Part shown: positions 35,365 through 44,885 of the stretch, one piece after another | How the letters are laid out: each line of letters starts with the position of its first letter | Position numbering within the stretch: position 1 is the first letter of the stretch | NCBI RefSeq assembly: GCF_039536765.1 | Contig: NZ_BAAAZF010000001.1 | Span: 1 to 64,000, forward strand | Length of the DNA stretch: 64,000 nt | Reading direction: 5' to 3' | From: Parerythrobacter jejuensis | Lineage (GTDB): Bacteria; Pseudomonadota; Alphaproteobacteria; Sphingomonadales; Sphingomonadaceae | Position numbers and translations under genes: made by a program | The notes under the pieces: model-generated | Seen by the model: only the letters and a program-made list of their open reading frames with translations | Told to the model about the DNA's origin: nothing | Databases searched by the model: none

Positions 35365-36897
35365 TTGACCGGGACACGAACATTGGACGGAGCGGAGCAG
35401 ACACCGATCATTATCGTCGGCGGCGGGACCGCCGGCTGGATGGCAGCCGCCACGCTGGCGCGCTTTGCCCATCGCAAGGTGGTATTGGTCGAATCCGAAG
35501 AGATCGGCACGGTCGGCGTTGGTGAAGCGACGATCCCGCAAATCCGCCTGTTCAACGCGGCGCTCGGCCTTGATGAGGCGGAGTTCCTTCGAGAGACAAA
35601 AGGCACGTTCAAACTTGCGATCGAATTTGCCGACTGGTCCGGCGAGGGGAGCAGTTATCTCCACGCCTTCGGTACTGTGGGCCACGGGGCAGGGGTGCTG
35701 CCGTTCCAGCATTATTGGCTGAGGGCCCGCGCGGCGGGCACCGCTGGGCCATTATCAGACTATTGCCTCAACGATATTGCCGCGCGCGCCGGCAAGATGG
35801 GTATGTGGCGTGCCGAGCCGGGCAAGCCTGCGCCCGATCTGCCCTGGGCCTATCACTTCGATGCCGGGCTCTATGCCGCCTATCTGCGCCGCTATGCCGA
35901 GGCGCGGGGCGTGACGCGCATCGAAGGGAAAATCGCTGCGGTCGAGCGCGATGATGCAAGCGGCGACATTGCTGCGCTGAAGCTGGAAAATGGTGAGCGG
36001 GTTTCCGGTGGCTTCTTCATTGATTGCACCGGTTTTCGCGCATTGTTGATCGAGCAAACTCTCGGAGCCGGATTCGACGACTGGAGCCACTGGTTGCCGT
36101 GCGATCGCGCGGTCGCCGTGCCGTGTGAAGCCAAGGGCGATTTCACGCCCTACACTCGCTCCACCGCGCGCAAGGCCGGGTGGCAATGGCGCATTCCGTT
36201 GCAGCACCGGGTCGGCAACGGACATGTCTATTGCGCGGATTTCATGAGCGAAGATGAGGCGACGTCTATCCTGCTCGCCAATCTTGATGGTGCGCCGCAG
36301 GCCGATCCGAAGCCGCTGCGCTTCACCACGGGTATGCGGCGCAAGCAGTGGTCGCATAATTGCCTCGCGCTCGGCCTCGCCGCAGGCTTTATGGAGCCGC
36401 TGGAATCGACCAGTATCCACCTGATCCAGGCTTCGATCGCGCGGCTGCTGCAGATGCTGCCGGGCGAAACTATCGCGCCAGCGATACGCGATGAATTCAA
36501 TCGCCAGGCGGAGTTTGAATGGACCCGCATCCGCGATTTCCTGATCCTGCATTATGTCGCGAATGCGCGAGAGGGCGAGCCCTTCTGGGATCGCTGCCGC
36601 GCCATGGATTTGCCCGATACTCTGACTGACAAGATCGCTGCCTTCCGCGCCACCGGCTATATTCATCGCGAGCATGAAGAACTGTTTACCGAGCAAGGTT
36701 GGCTACAAGTCCTGATTGGCCAAGGGGTTATGCCCGAGAGTTACAATCCGACGGCCAATGCCATGCCGGGGACTGACCTTGGCGCAATGCTTGGCCGTAT
36801 TACGCAGGGCCACCGGCAGGTCGTTGGTTCCATGCCCGACCATGCCAATTTTCTGCGCGCTTATATCCAGCCGAAAGACATGAGGAAATCTGCCTGA
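35365..36897 (+). CDS. Flavin-dependent tryptophan-halogenase family protein (first copy)
   Basis: A 510-residue protein, apparently from a TTG start (AGGAAGGA about 9 bases before). The FAD-binding GGGTAGW lies at 19-25. K83 in TFKLAIEF aligns with the catalytic Lys79 of PrnA/RebH. GWQWRIP (about 272-278) is the WxWxIP motif of halogenases, which blocks monooxygenase chemistry. EPLESTS later carries the partner Glu. So the catalytic set for HOCl/HOBr guidance is intact. Relatives in Caulobacterales and Xanthomonas act on indoles in vitro, but their natural role is unknown. Here it lies between a sugar receptor and an amylase. FADH2 supply needs a partner reductase, not seen in the window. 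Confidence 0.88.
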   Translation: MTGTRTLDGAEQTPIIIVGGGTAGWMAAATLARFAHRKVVLVESEEIGTVGVGEATIPQIRLFNAALGLDEAEFLRETKGTFKLAIEFADWSGEGSSYLHAFGTVGHGAGVLPFQHYWLRARAAGTAGPLSDYCLNDIAARAGKMGMWRAEPGKPAPDLPWAYHFDAGLYAAYLRRYAEARGVTRIEGKIAAVERDDASGDIAALKLENGERVSGGFFIDCTGFRALLIEQTLGAGFDDWSHWLPCDRAVAVPCEAKGDFTPYTRSTARKAGWQWRIPLQHRVGNGHVYCADFMSEDEATSILLANLDGAPQADPKPLRFTTGMRRKQWSHNCLALGLAAGFMEPLESTSIHLIQASIARLLQMLPGETIAPAIRDEFNRQAEFEWTRIRDFLILHYVANAREGEPFWDRCRAMDLPDTLTDKIAAFRATGYIHREHEELFTEQGWLQVLIGQGVMPESYNPTANAMPGTDLGAMLGRITQGHRQVVGSMPDHANFLRAYIQPKDMRKSA

Positions 36898-38738
36898 TGA
36901 GACTTGCCGCATCTGCTCTGGCGATGGTGCTGGCTGCCTGCACCACGACACCAATTGGCGCACAGGAGCCTGCTGCCGATACAGTTTCCGCTGTGCGCGA
37001 TCGCGCGCCAACGGAGGAAGTGATCTACTTCGTACTGCCGGACCGTTTTGCCAATGGCGATGCCGGGAATGATCTGGGCGGGTACGAGGCGGACAGGCTC
37101 AAGAGCGGCTACGATCCGACCCATAAAGGCTTCTATCACGGCGGTGATTTGAAAGGGCTTACCGAGAAGCTAGACTATATCCAGGGCATGGGTGTGACCG
37201 CGATCTGGTTCGCGCCGATTTTCAAGAACAAGCCGGTGCAGGGCGACCCGGCCAAGCCCGAAACCCTGAGCGCCGGCTACCACGGATATTGGGTCATTGA
37301 TTTCACCCAGGTCGACCCGCATTTCGGCACCAATGCGGAATTCAAGGCCTTCGTCGATGCCGCACATGCGCGCGGGATGAAGGTCTATATGGACATCATT
37401 ACCAATCACACCGCCGACGTGATCAACTACGCCGAAGGCGAGTATGCTTTTCGCAGCAAGGGTGCTTTTCCCTATTCTACTCGCGGAGGGCCGGATGGGG
37501 AGCCTATCAATGAAGGCTTCAATGGTGACCAAGATTCGAGCGGAACCAATTGGGCCAAACTGACCGATCCAGCCTACGCCTATACGCCTGTGGTCCCCGA
37601 GGCGGAAAAAGACATAAAGGTTCCGGCCTGGCTCAACGATCCCAAATATTACCACAATCGCGGAGATAGCGAGTGGTGGGGCGAAAGCGCGGTCTACGGC
37701 GATTTCGCCGGGCTGGACGATCTCTTCACCGAAGATCCGCGCGTGGTCGAGGGCATGATCGATATCTTCGGCAGCTGGATCGATCGCTTCGGCATCGACG
37801 GATTCCGTATCGACACGGTCAAACATGTGAATCCGGAGTTCTGGCAGCAATTCGTGCCCGCCATGCTTGAGCGGGCCGAAGCCAACGGCATCCCCAATTT
37901 CCATATTTTCGGCGAAGTCTATTGGGCCGGCCCCAAGCCGGGCGGCCTTGCACAATTCACCCTGCGAGACGAACTGCCCGCAGTGCTCGATTTCACCTTC
38001 CAGGCTGCCGTGACCGAGCTGGTTGCCAAGGGGGCCAGCCCCGAAGTGCTGGCAGAAATGCTCAAGGGCGACATTCTGTACAAGGGCGGCGAAACTGCCG
38101 CGCTCCAAATGCCGACCTTCCTCGGCAATCACGATATGGGGCGTTTCTCCATGTTCGTGAAAGACGCCAATCCCGATGCCGATGGCGAGGAATTGCTGGC
38201 GCGCACCATGCTCGGCCATGCGATGCTGATGACGCTTCGCGGTGTGCCGACGATTTACTACGGGGACGAGCAAGGCTTCGTAAGTGATGGTAATGACCAG
38301 CTGGCGCGGGAGAATATGTTCCCGAGCAAGGTCGGCGCGTATAATGACAACACCCTGCTCGGCAGCGACGCTACGACAGCGGTCGACAATTTCGATCCCT
38401 CCCATCCGCTCTACACCCTGATCGCAACACTGGCGGATGTGCGGGCCAATACTCCGGCGCTTCGGACAGGGCTGACCACGATCAATACGTTCGATCGCGA
38501 GGCCGGGTTGTTCTCGGTTATCCGCACCGATCGGGCGAGCGGCCAGCGGGTTCTTCTCGCCTACAACACCAGTGGGGACAGCATCACGCGCGGTGTCGAG
38601 GTCGACTACCGCACCAATGATGTCGAAACGCTGGCAGGCCAATGCCCGGTCAGTATTTCTGCGCCCGGCTCCATCGCCATCACATTGCCCGCTTTCGGTT
38701 TCGCAGTGTGCGAACTGATCGAAAAGAAGGACGACTGA
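36897..38738 (+). CDS. Lipoprotein GH13 alpha-amylase family enzyme
   Basis: A 613-residue protein. Its start overlaps the halogenase stop by one base (TGATG). The lipobox near LAAC predicts a membrane-anchored exported enzyme. Conserved GH13 regions: an N-terminal VIYFVLPDRFANGD (about 41-54), DIITNHTADVI (region I), GFRIDTVKHV (region II, nucleophile Asp), IFGEVYWAG (region III, acid/base Glu) and LGNHDMGRFS (region IV). The C-terminal beta domain follows. It is probably a periplasm- or surface-facing amylase or cyclomaltodextrinase-like enzyme that cuts maltodextrins for import. A distinct subfamily assignment would need alignment. Confidence 0.93.
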   Translation: MRLAASALAMVLAACTTTPIGAQEPAADTVSAVRDRAPTEEVIYFVLPDRFANGDAGNDLGGYEADRLKSGYDPTHKGFYHGGDLKGLTEKLDYIQGMGVTAIWFAPIFKNKPVQGDPAKPETLSAGYHGYWVIDFTQVDPHFGTNAEFKAFVDAAHARGMKVYMDIITNHTADVINYAEGEYAFRSKGAFPYSTRGGPDGEPINEGFNGDQDSSGTNWAKLTDPAYAYTPVVPEAEKDIKVPAWLNDPKYYHNRGDSEWWGESAVYGDFAGLDDLFTEDPRVVEGMIDIFGSWIDRFGIDGFRIDTVKHVNPEFWQQFVPAMLERAEANGIPNFHIFGEVYWAGPKPGGLAQFTLRDELPAVLDFTFQAAVTELVAKGASPEVLAEMLKGDILYKGGETAALQMPTFLGNHDMGRFSMFVKDANPDADGEELLARTMLGHAMLMTLRGVPTIYYGDEQGFVSDGNDQLARENMFPSKVGAYNDNTLLGSDATTAVDNFDPSHPLYTLIATLADVRANTPALRTGLTTINTFDREAGLFSVIRTDRASGQRVLLAYNTSGDSITRGVEVDYRTNDVETLAGQCPVSISAPGSIAITLPAFGFAVCELIEKKDD

Positions 38739-38743
38739 CCTCC

Positions 38744-40357
38744 GTGGCCACTGCCAATACTCCTTCAGCGGCACATGCCGGTGCGCAGCCATGGTGGCGC
38801 GGCGCGACGATCTACCAGATCTATCCTCGCAGTTTCATGGATTCCAACGGCGACGGTGTGGGCGATCTGCCCGGCATCACCTCGCGGCTGGATCATGTCG
38901 CTTCGCTGGGCGTGGACGCGATCTGGGTCTCGCCCTTCTTTACCTCGCCGATGAACGATTACGGCTATGACGTTGCCGATTATTGCGATGTCGATCCGCT
39001 GTTCGGCACGTTGGATGATTTTGATGCGTTGGTCGCTCGTGCCCATGCATTGGGTCTGCGCGTACTGATCGACCAGGTCTATTCGCACACTTCTGACGCG
39101 CACCCGTGGTTCGCCGAAAGCCGCCAGAGCAAAGCCAATGACAAGGCGGACTGGTATGTGTGGGCCGATGCCAAGCCTGACGGGTCGCCACCGTCCAACT
39201 GGCAAAGCGTATTCGGTGGCCCAGCCTGGACCTGGGACGCGCGCCGTGGCCAGTACTACATGCACAATTTCCTCAACAGCCAGCCCCAGATCAACGGGCA
39301 TAATCCCGATGTGCAAGAGGCGTTGCTGGGCGCGATGCGGTTCTGGCTCGATCGCGGAGTCGATGGCTTCCGCATCGATGCGCTCAATTTCCTGATGCAT
39401 GATCCGCAATTGCGCGACAATCCGCCGGCGCCGCCCAGTAACAAGCAGCGCACGCGGCCGTTCGATTTCCAGAAGCGTGTCCACAACCAATCCCATGCGG
39501 ACATTCCCGCTTTCATCGCGCGCATCCGCGCCCTGACCGACAGCTATGATGCCATCTTCACTGTCGCTGAAGTGGGTGGGGACGAGGCCGAAGCCGAAAT
39601 GAAGGCTTTCACGTCGGGCGAGGAGCATTTGAACTCCGCCTACGGATTCAACTTCCTCTATGCCGACCAACTGACACCCGGCCTGGTCTGCGGCGCACTG
39701 GCGCAATGGCCGGAAGAAGACGGCGTCGGCTGGCCCAGTTGGGCGTTCGAAAATCACGATGCTCCGCGGGCCATTTCACGCTGGTGCGCGCCGGAACACA
39801 AACAGGCCTTCGCGCGGCTCAAAATGCTGCTGCTGATGAGCCTGCGCGGCAATGCGATCCTGTTCCAGGGTGAAGAACTGGGGCTGGAGCAGGTCGATAT
39901 CCCGTTCGACCAGCTGCATGACCCCGAAGCGATTGCCAATTGGCCGCTGACCTTGTCGCGTGATGGAGTACGCACGCCGATGCCGTGGGAAGCGACCAGT
40001 GCGGATGCCGGCTTTGGTGCCGCCGAGCCATGGCTGCCGGTGGGCGCCGACAACCAGGCCAAGGCGGTCGATGTGCAGGAGCAGGATACTGCCTCCATGC
40101 TGGCCTATACCAAAGATGTGATTGCCCTGCGCAATGCCATGCCGGCCCTGTCAGGCGGCGCAGTGCAGAGCTGCACGCCCCAGGGCGAAATGCTCGACCT
40201 GACCCGTTCCGGTGCGGGCCAGACTGTGCGTTGCCTGTTCAATCTGGGCGCCACCACCATCCCACTACACGATGTGCGGGGCACAATTCGTCACGCCACC
40301 AACCACGCCACCCCCGATGCCCTGCCGCCTTATGGCGCGCTGATTCTGGAGCTTTGA
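38744..40357 (+). CDS. GH13 alpha-glucosidase (GH13_23-like)
   Basis: A 537-residue enzyme from a GTG at 38744, six bases after the amylase stop. AAGGACG lies about 12 bases upstream. It has no signal peptide, so it is probably cytoplasmic. The family start is WWRGATIYQIYPRSFMDSNGDGVGDLPGI (about 16-44). The catalytic Asp is in DGFRIDALNF, the Glu in FTVAEVGGDEAE, and the transition-state Asp in FENHDAPRA. GNAILFQGEELGLEQVDIPFDQLHDPEAI is the typical region after the barrel. It should release glucose from maltose and short maltodextrins after import by the MFS protein. Confidence 0.93.
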   Translation: MATANTPSAAHAGAQPWWRGATIYQIYPRSFMDSNGDGVGDLPGITSRLDHVASLGVDAIWVSPFFTSPMNDYGYDVADYCDVDPLFGTLDDFDALVARAHALGLRVLIDQVYSHTSDAHPWFAESRQSKANDKADWYVWADAKPDGSPPSNWQSVFGGPAWTWDARRGQYYMHNFLNSQPQINGHNPDVQEALLGAMRFWLDRGVDGFRIDALNFLMHDPQLRDNPPAPPSNKQRTRPFDFQKRVHNQSHADIPAFIARIRALTDSYDAIFTVAEVGGDEAEAEMKAFTSGEEHLNSAYGFNFLYADQLTPGLVCGALAQWPEEDGVGWPSWAFENHDAPRAISRWCAPEHKQAFARLKMLLLMSLRGNAILFQGEELGLEQVDIPFDQLHDPEAIANWPLTLSRDGVRTPMPWEATSADAGFGAAEPWLPVGADNQAKAVDVQEQDTASMLAYTKDVIALRNAMPALSGGAVQSCTPQGEMLDLTRSGAGQTVRCLFNLGATTIPLHDVRGTIRHATNHATPDALPPYGALILEL

Positions 40358-40360
40358 TCC

Positions 40361-42400
40361 ATGCGTTTGCTGCTTTCCTCCGCTGCCCTGCTTGCCGTCG
40401 TAACCCCGCTCGCTGCGGCTGAGGTTTCCTCACCCGACGGCAGGTTGACGGTGGAAATGAATGTCGATGGCGATGGCGTGCCGTTTTACCGGGTCGAGAA
40501 AAACGGCAAGGAAGTGATAGCGGAAAGCGACCTTGGCTTCACATTCACAGATGCCGAGACCATGCGGCGCAATTTCGAAGTGGTATCGGAAGATATCGCC
40601 AGCTCTGACACGACGTGGGAGCAGCCTTGGGGTGAACGCCGCTTCGTGCGGGACAATCACAACGAGCTTTTGATCACGTTCCGCGAAACCCGCGAGACAA
40701 GCCAGCGCACGCTCGCCGTGCGGATGCGGGTGTTCGATGATGGTATCGGCTTTCGGTATGAGTTTCCTGAAAGCGACCAAATGCCCGTCGCTAGGATTTC
40801 GGAAGAGCTGACCGAATTCGCGATCGCGGAAGAAGGCACTGCGTGGTGGATCCAGGGCGGCGACTGGAACCGCTACGAATATCTTTACAAACAGACGCCG
40901 ATCAATGGCGTTTCGATCGCACACACGCCGATGACGGTGCGGCTGGAAGATGGCACGCATATGGCGTTCCACGAGGCTGCGCTGGTCGATTATTCGGGCA
41001 TGTGGCTGCGCCGGATCGAGGGCAATCGCTTCCGCGCGATGCTGGCCCCCTCCAGCCGTGGGCCCAAGGTCGTGCGCGAGGGCGCTTTCAACACGCCGTG
41101 GCGTACGATCCGTATTACTGACGGGCCTGCCGGGCTGGTCGAGAGCGATCTGGAACTCAATCTCAACGAGCCCAATGCGCTAGGCGATGTCAGCTATTTC
41201 GAACCGGCCAAATATATCGGCATCTGGTGGGGCATGATTTCCAACCGCTGGACCTGGGCGCAGGGCGAACGTCACGGCGCGACAACGGCGCGAGCGAAAG
41301 AGTATATCGACTTCGCCGCAGAGCATGGCTTTCGCGGGGTGTTGATCGAAGGCTGGAATATCGGCTGGGACGGCAACTGGTTCGGCAATGGTCGCGACTA
41401 CAGCTTCACCGAAAGCTATCCAGATTTCGATCTGGAACAGGTCGCCGCCTATGCCAAATCAAAGGGCGTGCGGATCATCGGCCACCATGAAACCGGTGGA
41501 AATATCGATGTTTACGAGAAGCAGTTGGAAGCCGGTCTCGATCTCTACCAGCGGCTCGGCATTGATGTCATTAAAACCGGCTATGTCGCCGATGGCGGTG
41601 GGATCATCTCGTGCAATGCCGACATCAACGATCCATGCGAAGACGGTAAGGAAGTTTTCGAATGGCATGACGGCCAGCGCCAGGTGCAGCACCACCTCAA
41701 GGTTGTGAAAGAAGCCGCCAAGCGCGGCATCGCGATCAACCCGCACGAGCCGATCAAGGCCACCGGCCTGCGCCGGACCTATCCCAACTGGGTCGCTCGT
41801 GAAGGCGCGCGGGGCCAGGAATACAATGCGTGGGGTGCGTTTTCGAACGGGCCGGACCATGATCCAACGCTGGTCTATACCCGCATGTTGTCGGGTCCGA
41901 TGGACTATACGCCAGGTGTGCTCGGGCTGGTCGGGGACAACAATTACCCGATCGCTTCGACCAAGGCGAAGCAGCTGGGCCTCTATCTCGCAATCTATTC
42001 GCCGATCCAGATGGCCGCAGACTTCATCGAAAGCCTCGCAGCCCATCCGCGCGAGCTGGAGTTTATCAAGCAGGTTCCGGCCGACTGGGCCGAGAGCAAG
42101 CTGATTGCCGGCGCGGTGGGAGACTACGCCATCTTCGCGCGCAAGGACCGGAACAGCGCGGACTGGTATGTCGGCGGCGTCAATGACGCGACCGAGCGGA
42201 CGATGGAGCTGGAATTCGACTTCCTCGAAGAAGGCCAAAGCTACACGGCCAAGATCTGGAAAGACGGACCCGAAGCAACCTATCTGACCGAAAAGCGCCA
42301 CGATATCGCCTATGACACTGTGACGGTGCGCAAGGGCGACAGCTACACAGTCCGCCTGGCACCGGGCGGCGGCGTGGCGATCCAGCTCAAACCGCAGTGA
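40361..42400 (+). CDS. GH97 alpha-glucosidase (SusB-like)
   Basis: A 679-residue protein with a signal peptide (about 1-20, ending LAAAEV). The N-terminal beta-sandwich begins SSPDGRLTVEMNVDGDGVPFYRV. The barrel contains GVLIEGWNIGWDGNWFG, IGHHETGGNIDVYEKQLEAG with a conserved Glu, NPHEPIKATGLRRTYPNWVAREGARGQEYNAW with further Glu candidates, and YTPGVLG. The Glu pattern fits the inverting (SusB) GH97 branch over the retaining one, whose nucleophile is Asp. It acts in the periplasm on malto-oligosaccharides. It lies 3 bp after the GH13 alpha-glucosidase gene and overlaps the esterase gene by 4 bp. Confidence 0.92.
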   Translation: MRLLLSSAALLAVVTPLAAAEVSSPDGRLTVEMNVDGDGVPFYRVEKNGKEVIAESDLGFTFTDAETMRRNFEVVSEDIASSDTTWEQPWGERRFVRDNHNELLITFRETRETSQRTLAVRMRVFDDGIGFRYEFPESDQMPVARISEELTEFAIAEEGTAWWIQGGDWNRYEYLYKQTPINGVSIAHTPMTVRLEDGTHMAFHEAALVDYSGMWLRRIEGNRFRAMLAPSSRGPKVVREGAFNTPWRTIRITDGPAGLVESDLELNLNEPNALGDVSYFEPAKYIGIWWGMISNRWTWAQGERHGATTARAKEYIDFAAEHGFRGVLIEGWNIGWDGNWFGNGRDYSFTESYPDFDLEQVAAYAKSKGVRIIGHHETGGNIDVYEKQLEAGLDLYQRLGIDVIKTGYVADGGGIISCNADINDPCEDGKEVFEWHDGQRQVQHHLKVVKEAAKRGIAINPHEPIKATGLRRTYPNWVAREGARGQEYNAWGAFSNGPDHDPTLVYTRMLSGPMDYTPGVLGLVGDNNYPIASTKAKQLGLYLAIYSPIQMAADFIESLAAHPRELEFIKQVPADWAESKLIAGAVGDYAIFARKDRNSADWYVGGVNDATERTMELEFDFLEEGQSYTAKIWKDGPEATYLTEKRHDIAYDTVTVRKGDSYTVRLAPGGGVAIQLKPQ

Positions 42401-43311
42401 TCCGCTGGTTTGCCGCCTTGCTTGCGCTGGCTCTCGCAGCCTGCGCGCCGGCGCAAACCGCCGCACTGGAACAGGGGCGGTTTGTCGAATGGGAACGCAT
42501 TGTTCCCGAAGGGCTGCCTGACCAACGGGTCACGATCTGGCTCCCAGAAGGGTATGATACCAGCGAACGGCGCTATCGCGTTCTCTACATGCATGACGGT
42601 CACAACCTGTTTGATCTCGAGAATTCAAATTTCCAGAAGATCTGGGAAGCGGACACGGCGATGCTGAAGCTCGTTCGCGATGAAGTGATCGAACCGCATA
42701 TTATCGTGGGAATCTGGGCTCCTGGGGAAGATCGCTATCGGCAATACCTGCCGCAGTTCGTGGAAGAGCAAGCGCGAGGTGATCTTGCGGCGAGCATGCG
42801 CGAAAACACAATGGGTCGTCCGGTCGTGTCAGCGCGCTACCTCGAATGGATCGCTGACGAATTGAAACCTCGGATCGATACGGAATACCGGACGCGATCC
42901 GGCGCACAGGACACGGCCATCATGGGCTCCAGCATGGGCGGTATCATGAGCTGCTATGCCATCGCCGCACGTCCCGATGTCTTCGGCAAAGCTGGCTGCG
43001 TCAGCTCACACTGGCCGATTGCCCTGCCAGCCGAAGCCGAACGCGAGCAAGCCACGCGCATCTGGACGAATTGGTTCGCTGAAAATCTGGGCGAACCAAA
43101 GGGTCGCCGGATATGGATGGACCACGGCACCGCGACACTCGACGCTTACTATCCGCCGTACCAGGCGGCAGTGGACGAAGCTTTTGAGCAGGCGGGCTGG
43201 ATCCGTGGCCAAGACTTCGAGAGCCGCTCGTACGAAGGCGCAGAGCATGACGAAAATGCATGGGCAGATCGCTTGCCCGAAATCCTGACCTGGCTACTGT
43301 CGGAGCGATGA
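42397..43311 (+). CDS. Lipoprotein alpha/beta-hydrolase (esterase D/Fes type)
   Basis: A 304-residue protein. The GTG start overlaps the GH97 stop (GTGA). It has a lipoprotein signal with a Cys near residue 16. The alpha/beta-hydrolase core: RYRVLYMHDGHNLFD (about 49-63), the nucleophile elbow GSSMGG (about 175-180), DHGTATLDAYYPPYQ (an Asp-His region) and EGAEHDENAW near the end with the catalytic His. Members of this group hydrolyse acyl or aryl esters, siderophore esters, or feruloyl groups. In this locus it may remove ester decorations from glucans; that is inference. It is coupled by ATGA overlap to the second halogenase gene. Confidence 0.86.
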   Translation: MIRWFAALLALALAACAPAQTAALEQGRFVEWERIVPEGLPDQRVTIWLPEGYDTSERRYRVLYMHDGHNLFDLENSNFQKIWEADTAMLKLVRDEVIEPHIIVGIWAPGEDRYRQYLPQFVEEQARGDLAASMRENTMGRPVVSARYLEWIADELKPRIDTEYRTRSGAQDTAIMGSSMGGIMSCYAIAARPDVFGKAGCVSSHWPIALPAEAEREQATRIWTNWFAENLGEPKGRRIWMDHGTATLDAYYPPYQAAVDEAFEQAGWIRGQDFESRSYEGAEHDENAWADRLPEILTWLLSER

Positions 43312-44810
43312 GCGAAACCAAAGCACCTGATGTCGTGGTTCTGGGCGGTGGGAGTGCCGGCTGGATCACCGCCTGCCTGCTGCACCAGCAATGGGCGGAG
43401 AAAGGCGGCTCGGTCACCGTCGTCGAAAGTCCGGAAATCGGGATCATCGGTGTTGGCGAGGGATCGACACCGCAATTGAAGGCCTTCTTTGACCAGCTTG
43501 GCATTGCCGAAAGCGATTGGATGCCGCCCTGCAATGCGACCTATAAGCTGGGCATCCGGTTCAATGGCTGGAGCGATCGGGCAGGTTTCGATAGCTATTA
43601 CCATCCCTTTCCTGGGCCGGTCGATATGCATAGCGAGCCTGCCTTCGTCGGCAATTGCAGCCTTGCGCGGCACGGCGTCGATGTCGCGGCGCATCCTGAT
43701 GACTGGTTCCTTGCAAGCCAGCTGAGCGAGGCCGGAAAATCGCCGCTCGCACCGGACAATTTCCCCTTCGCGCCCAGCTATGGCTACCATTTCGATGCTT
43801 ACGCCCTGGGGGCATTCCTGCGCGACTGGGCAGTCGAACGCGGTGTCACCCATCGCCCTCTCAAGGTAACCGAAGTCGAGCGGGCAGATGATGGCGATAT
43901 CGCAGCTTTGCTGTGCGAGGGCGGGGAACGGATCGCGGGCGATCTGTTCGTCGATTGCTCGGGCTTTCGCGCGATGCTGGCCGAGCAGGAAATGGGCGCA
44001 AAGTTCCTTCCTTTTGCCGACAACCTTTTCAACGACAGCGCCGTTGTCATGCCGACCGATCACCGCAACGGCTTCAAGCCACAGACCGAGGCGACGGCGA
44101 TGCAGGCGGGCTGGCGCTGGTCGATCCCGCTGACCAATCGTATCGGCAACGGCTATGTCTACTCGTCCAAATATCTCTCGGACGAGGCGGCAGAGGCAGA
44201 ATTGCGTGCGGCCATCGGCATGGAAGGTAGCGACCAGCAAGCGCGGTTCCTGAAGATGAAAGTCGGACGCCTGGAAAACAGCTGGACCGGCAATTGTCTT
44301 GCCGCTGGGCTGGCGCAGGGCTTCCTCGAACCGCTTGAGGCGACCGCACTGCATATTGTTATCGTCACTGCGCTGGAATTCGCGCAGGCTTATGAACAAG
44401 GCGGGTTCGGACCGCAGCATCGCGAGGCTTTCAATGCCTCCATCGGTACCCGATATGAGGGCATTCGCGACTACATCGTCGCGCATTACCGCCTCAACCA
44501 GCGCACGGACACGCCCTACTGGCGCGACAACGCAGCCAATGATCATCTCTCGCCCGGCCTCAAGCGCATGATGACGGCCTGGTTCCGCCACCAGGATATC
44601 AATGCCGCCAATGACGAGGCCTATGGCGGCAAGCGCTATTACGCCAATGCGAGCTGGCATTGCCTGTTCGCCGGCTATGGCACGTTCCCGCCCAAGGATA
44701 AGATGCAGCCGGTGCCCGAGGGTATTCACGCGGCTGATCCGGCGCAGATGCGTGCGATGCTGGACGCCTGCGCCAGCAACTTTCCGGCCTATGATCCGAT
44801 CAGCACCTAA
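43308..44810 (+). CDS. Flavin-dependent tryptophan-halogenase family protein (second copy)
   Basis: A 500-residue protein starting at the ATG that overlaps the esterase stop. The FAD-binding GGGSAGW lies at 13-19. K80 in TYKLGIRF is equivalent to PrnA Lys79. WRWSIPLTNRIGNGYVYSS is the WxWxIP-containing strand, and FLEPLEATALHI holds the catalytic Glu region. All expected catalytic residues are therefore present. The sequence differs throughout from the first copy, so it is not a recent duplicate. No export signal is seen. Function in a sugar locus is unexplained; halogenation of indoles or phenolic substituents is a family-level possibility only. Confidence 0.88.
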   Translation: MSETKAPDVVVLGGGSAGWITACLLHQQWAEKGGSVTVVESPEIGIIGVGEGSTPQLKAFFDQLGIAESDWMPPCNATYKLGIRFNGWSDRAGFDSYYHPFPGPVDMHSEPAFVGNCSLARHGVDVAAHPDDWFLASQLSEAGKSPLAPDNFPFAPSYGYHFDAYALGAFLRDWAVERGVTHRPLKVTEVERADDGDIAALLCEGGERIAGDLFVDCSGFRAMLAEQEMGAKFLPFADNLFNDSAVVMPTDHRNGFKPQTEATAMQAGWRWSIPLTNRIGNGYVYSSKYLSDEAAEAELRAAIGMEGSDQQARFLKMKVGRLENSWTGNCLAAGLAQGFLEPLEATALHIVIVTALEFAQAYEQGGFGPQHREAFNASIGTRYEGIRDYIVAHYRLNQRTDTPYWRDNAANDHLSPGLKRMMTAWFRHQDINAANDEAYGGKRYYANASWHCLFAGYGTFPPKDKMQPVPEGIHAADPAQMRAMLDACASNFPAYDPIST

Positions 44811-44885
44811 CCAACAGATGGATTGACCACTGCCCCCTTCATTCGCCATGCAGCGACGCAATAGGTACGGGTGAGGGAAATTCAG

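Noticed and set aside
37170-38792. A 540-codon minus-strand frame over the amylase
   Set aside because: Antisense by-product; the plus strand carries all four GH13 regions.
43149-44861. A 570-codon minus-strand frame over the second halogenase
   Set aside because: It is antisense to a gene with full catalytic motifs. Long antisense frames are expected in GC-rich DNA.
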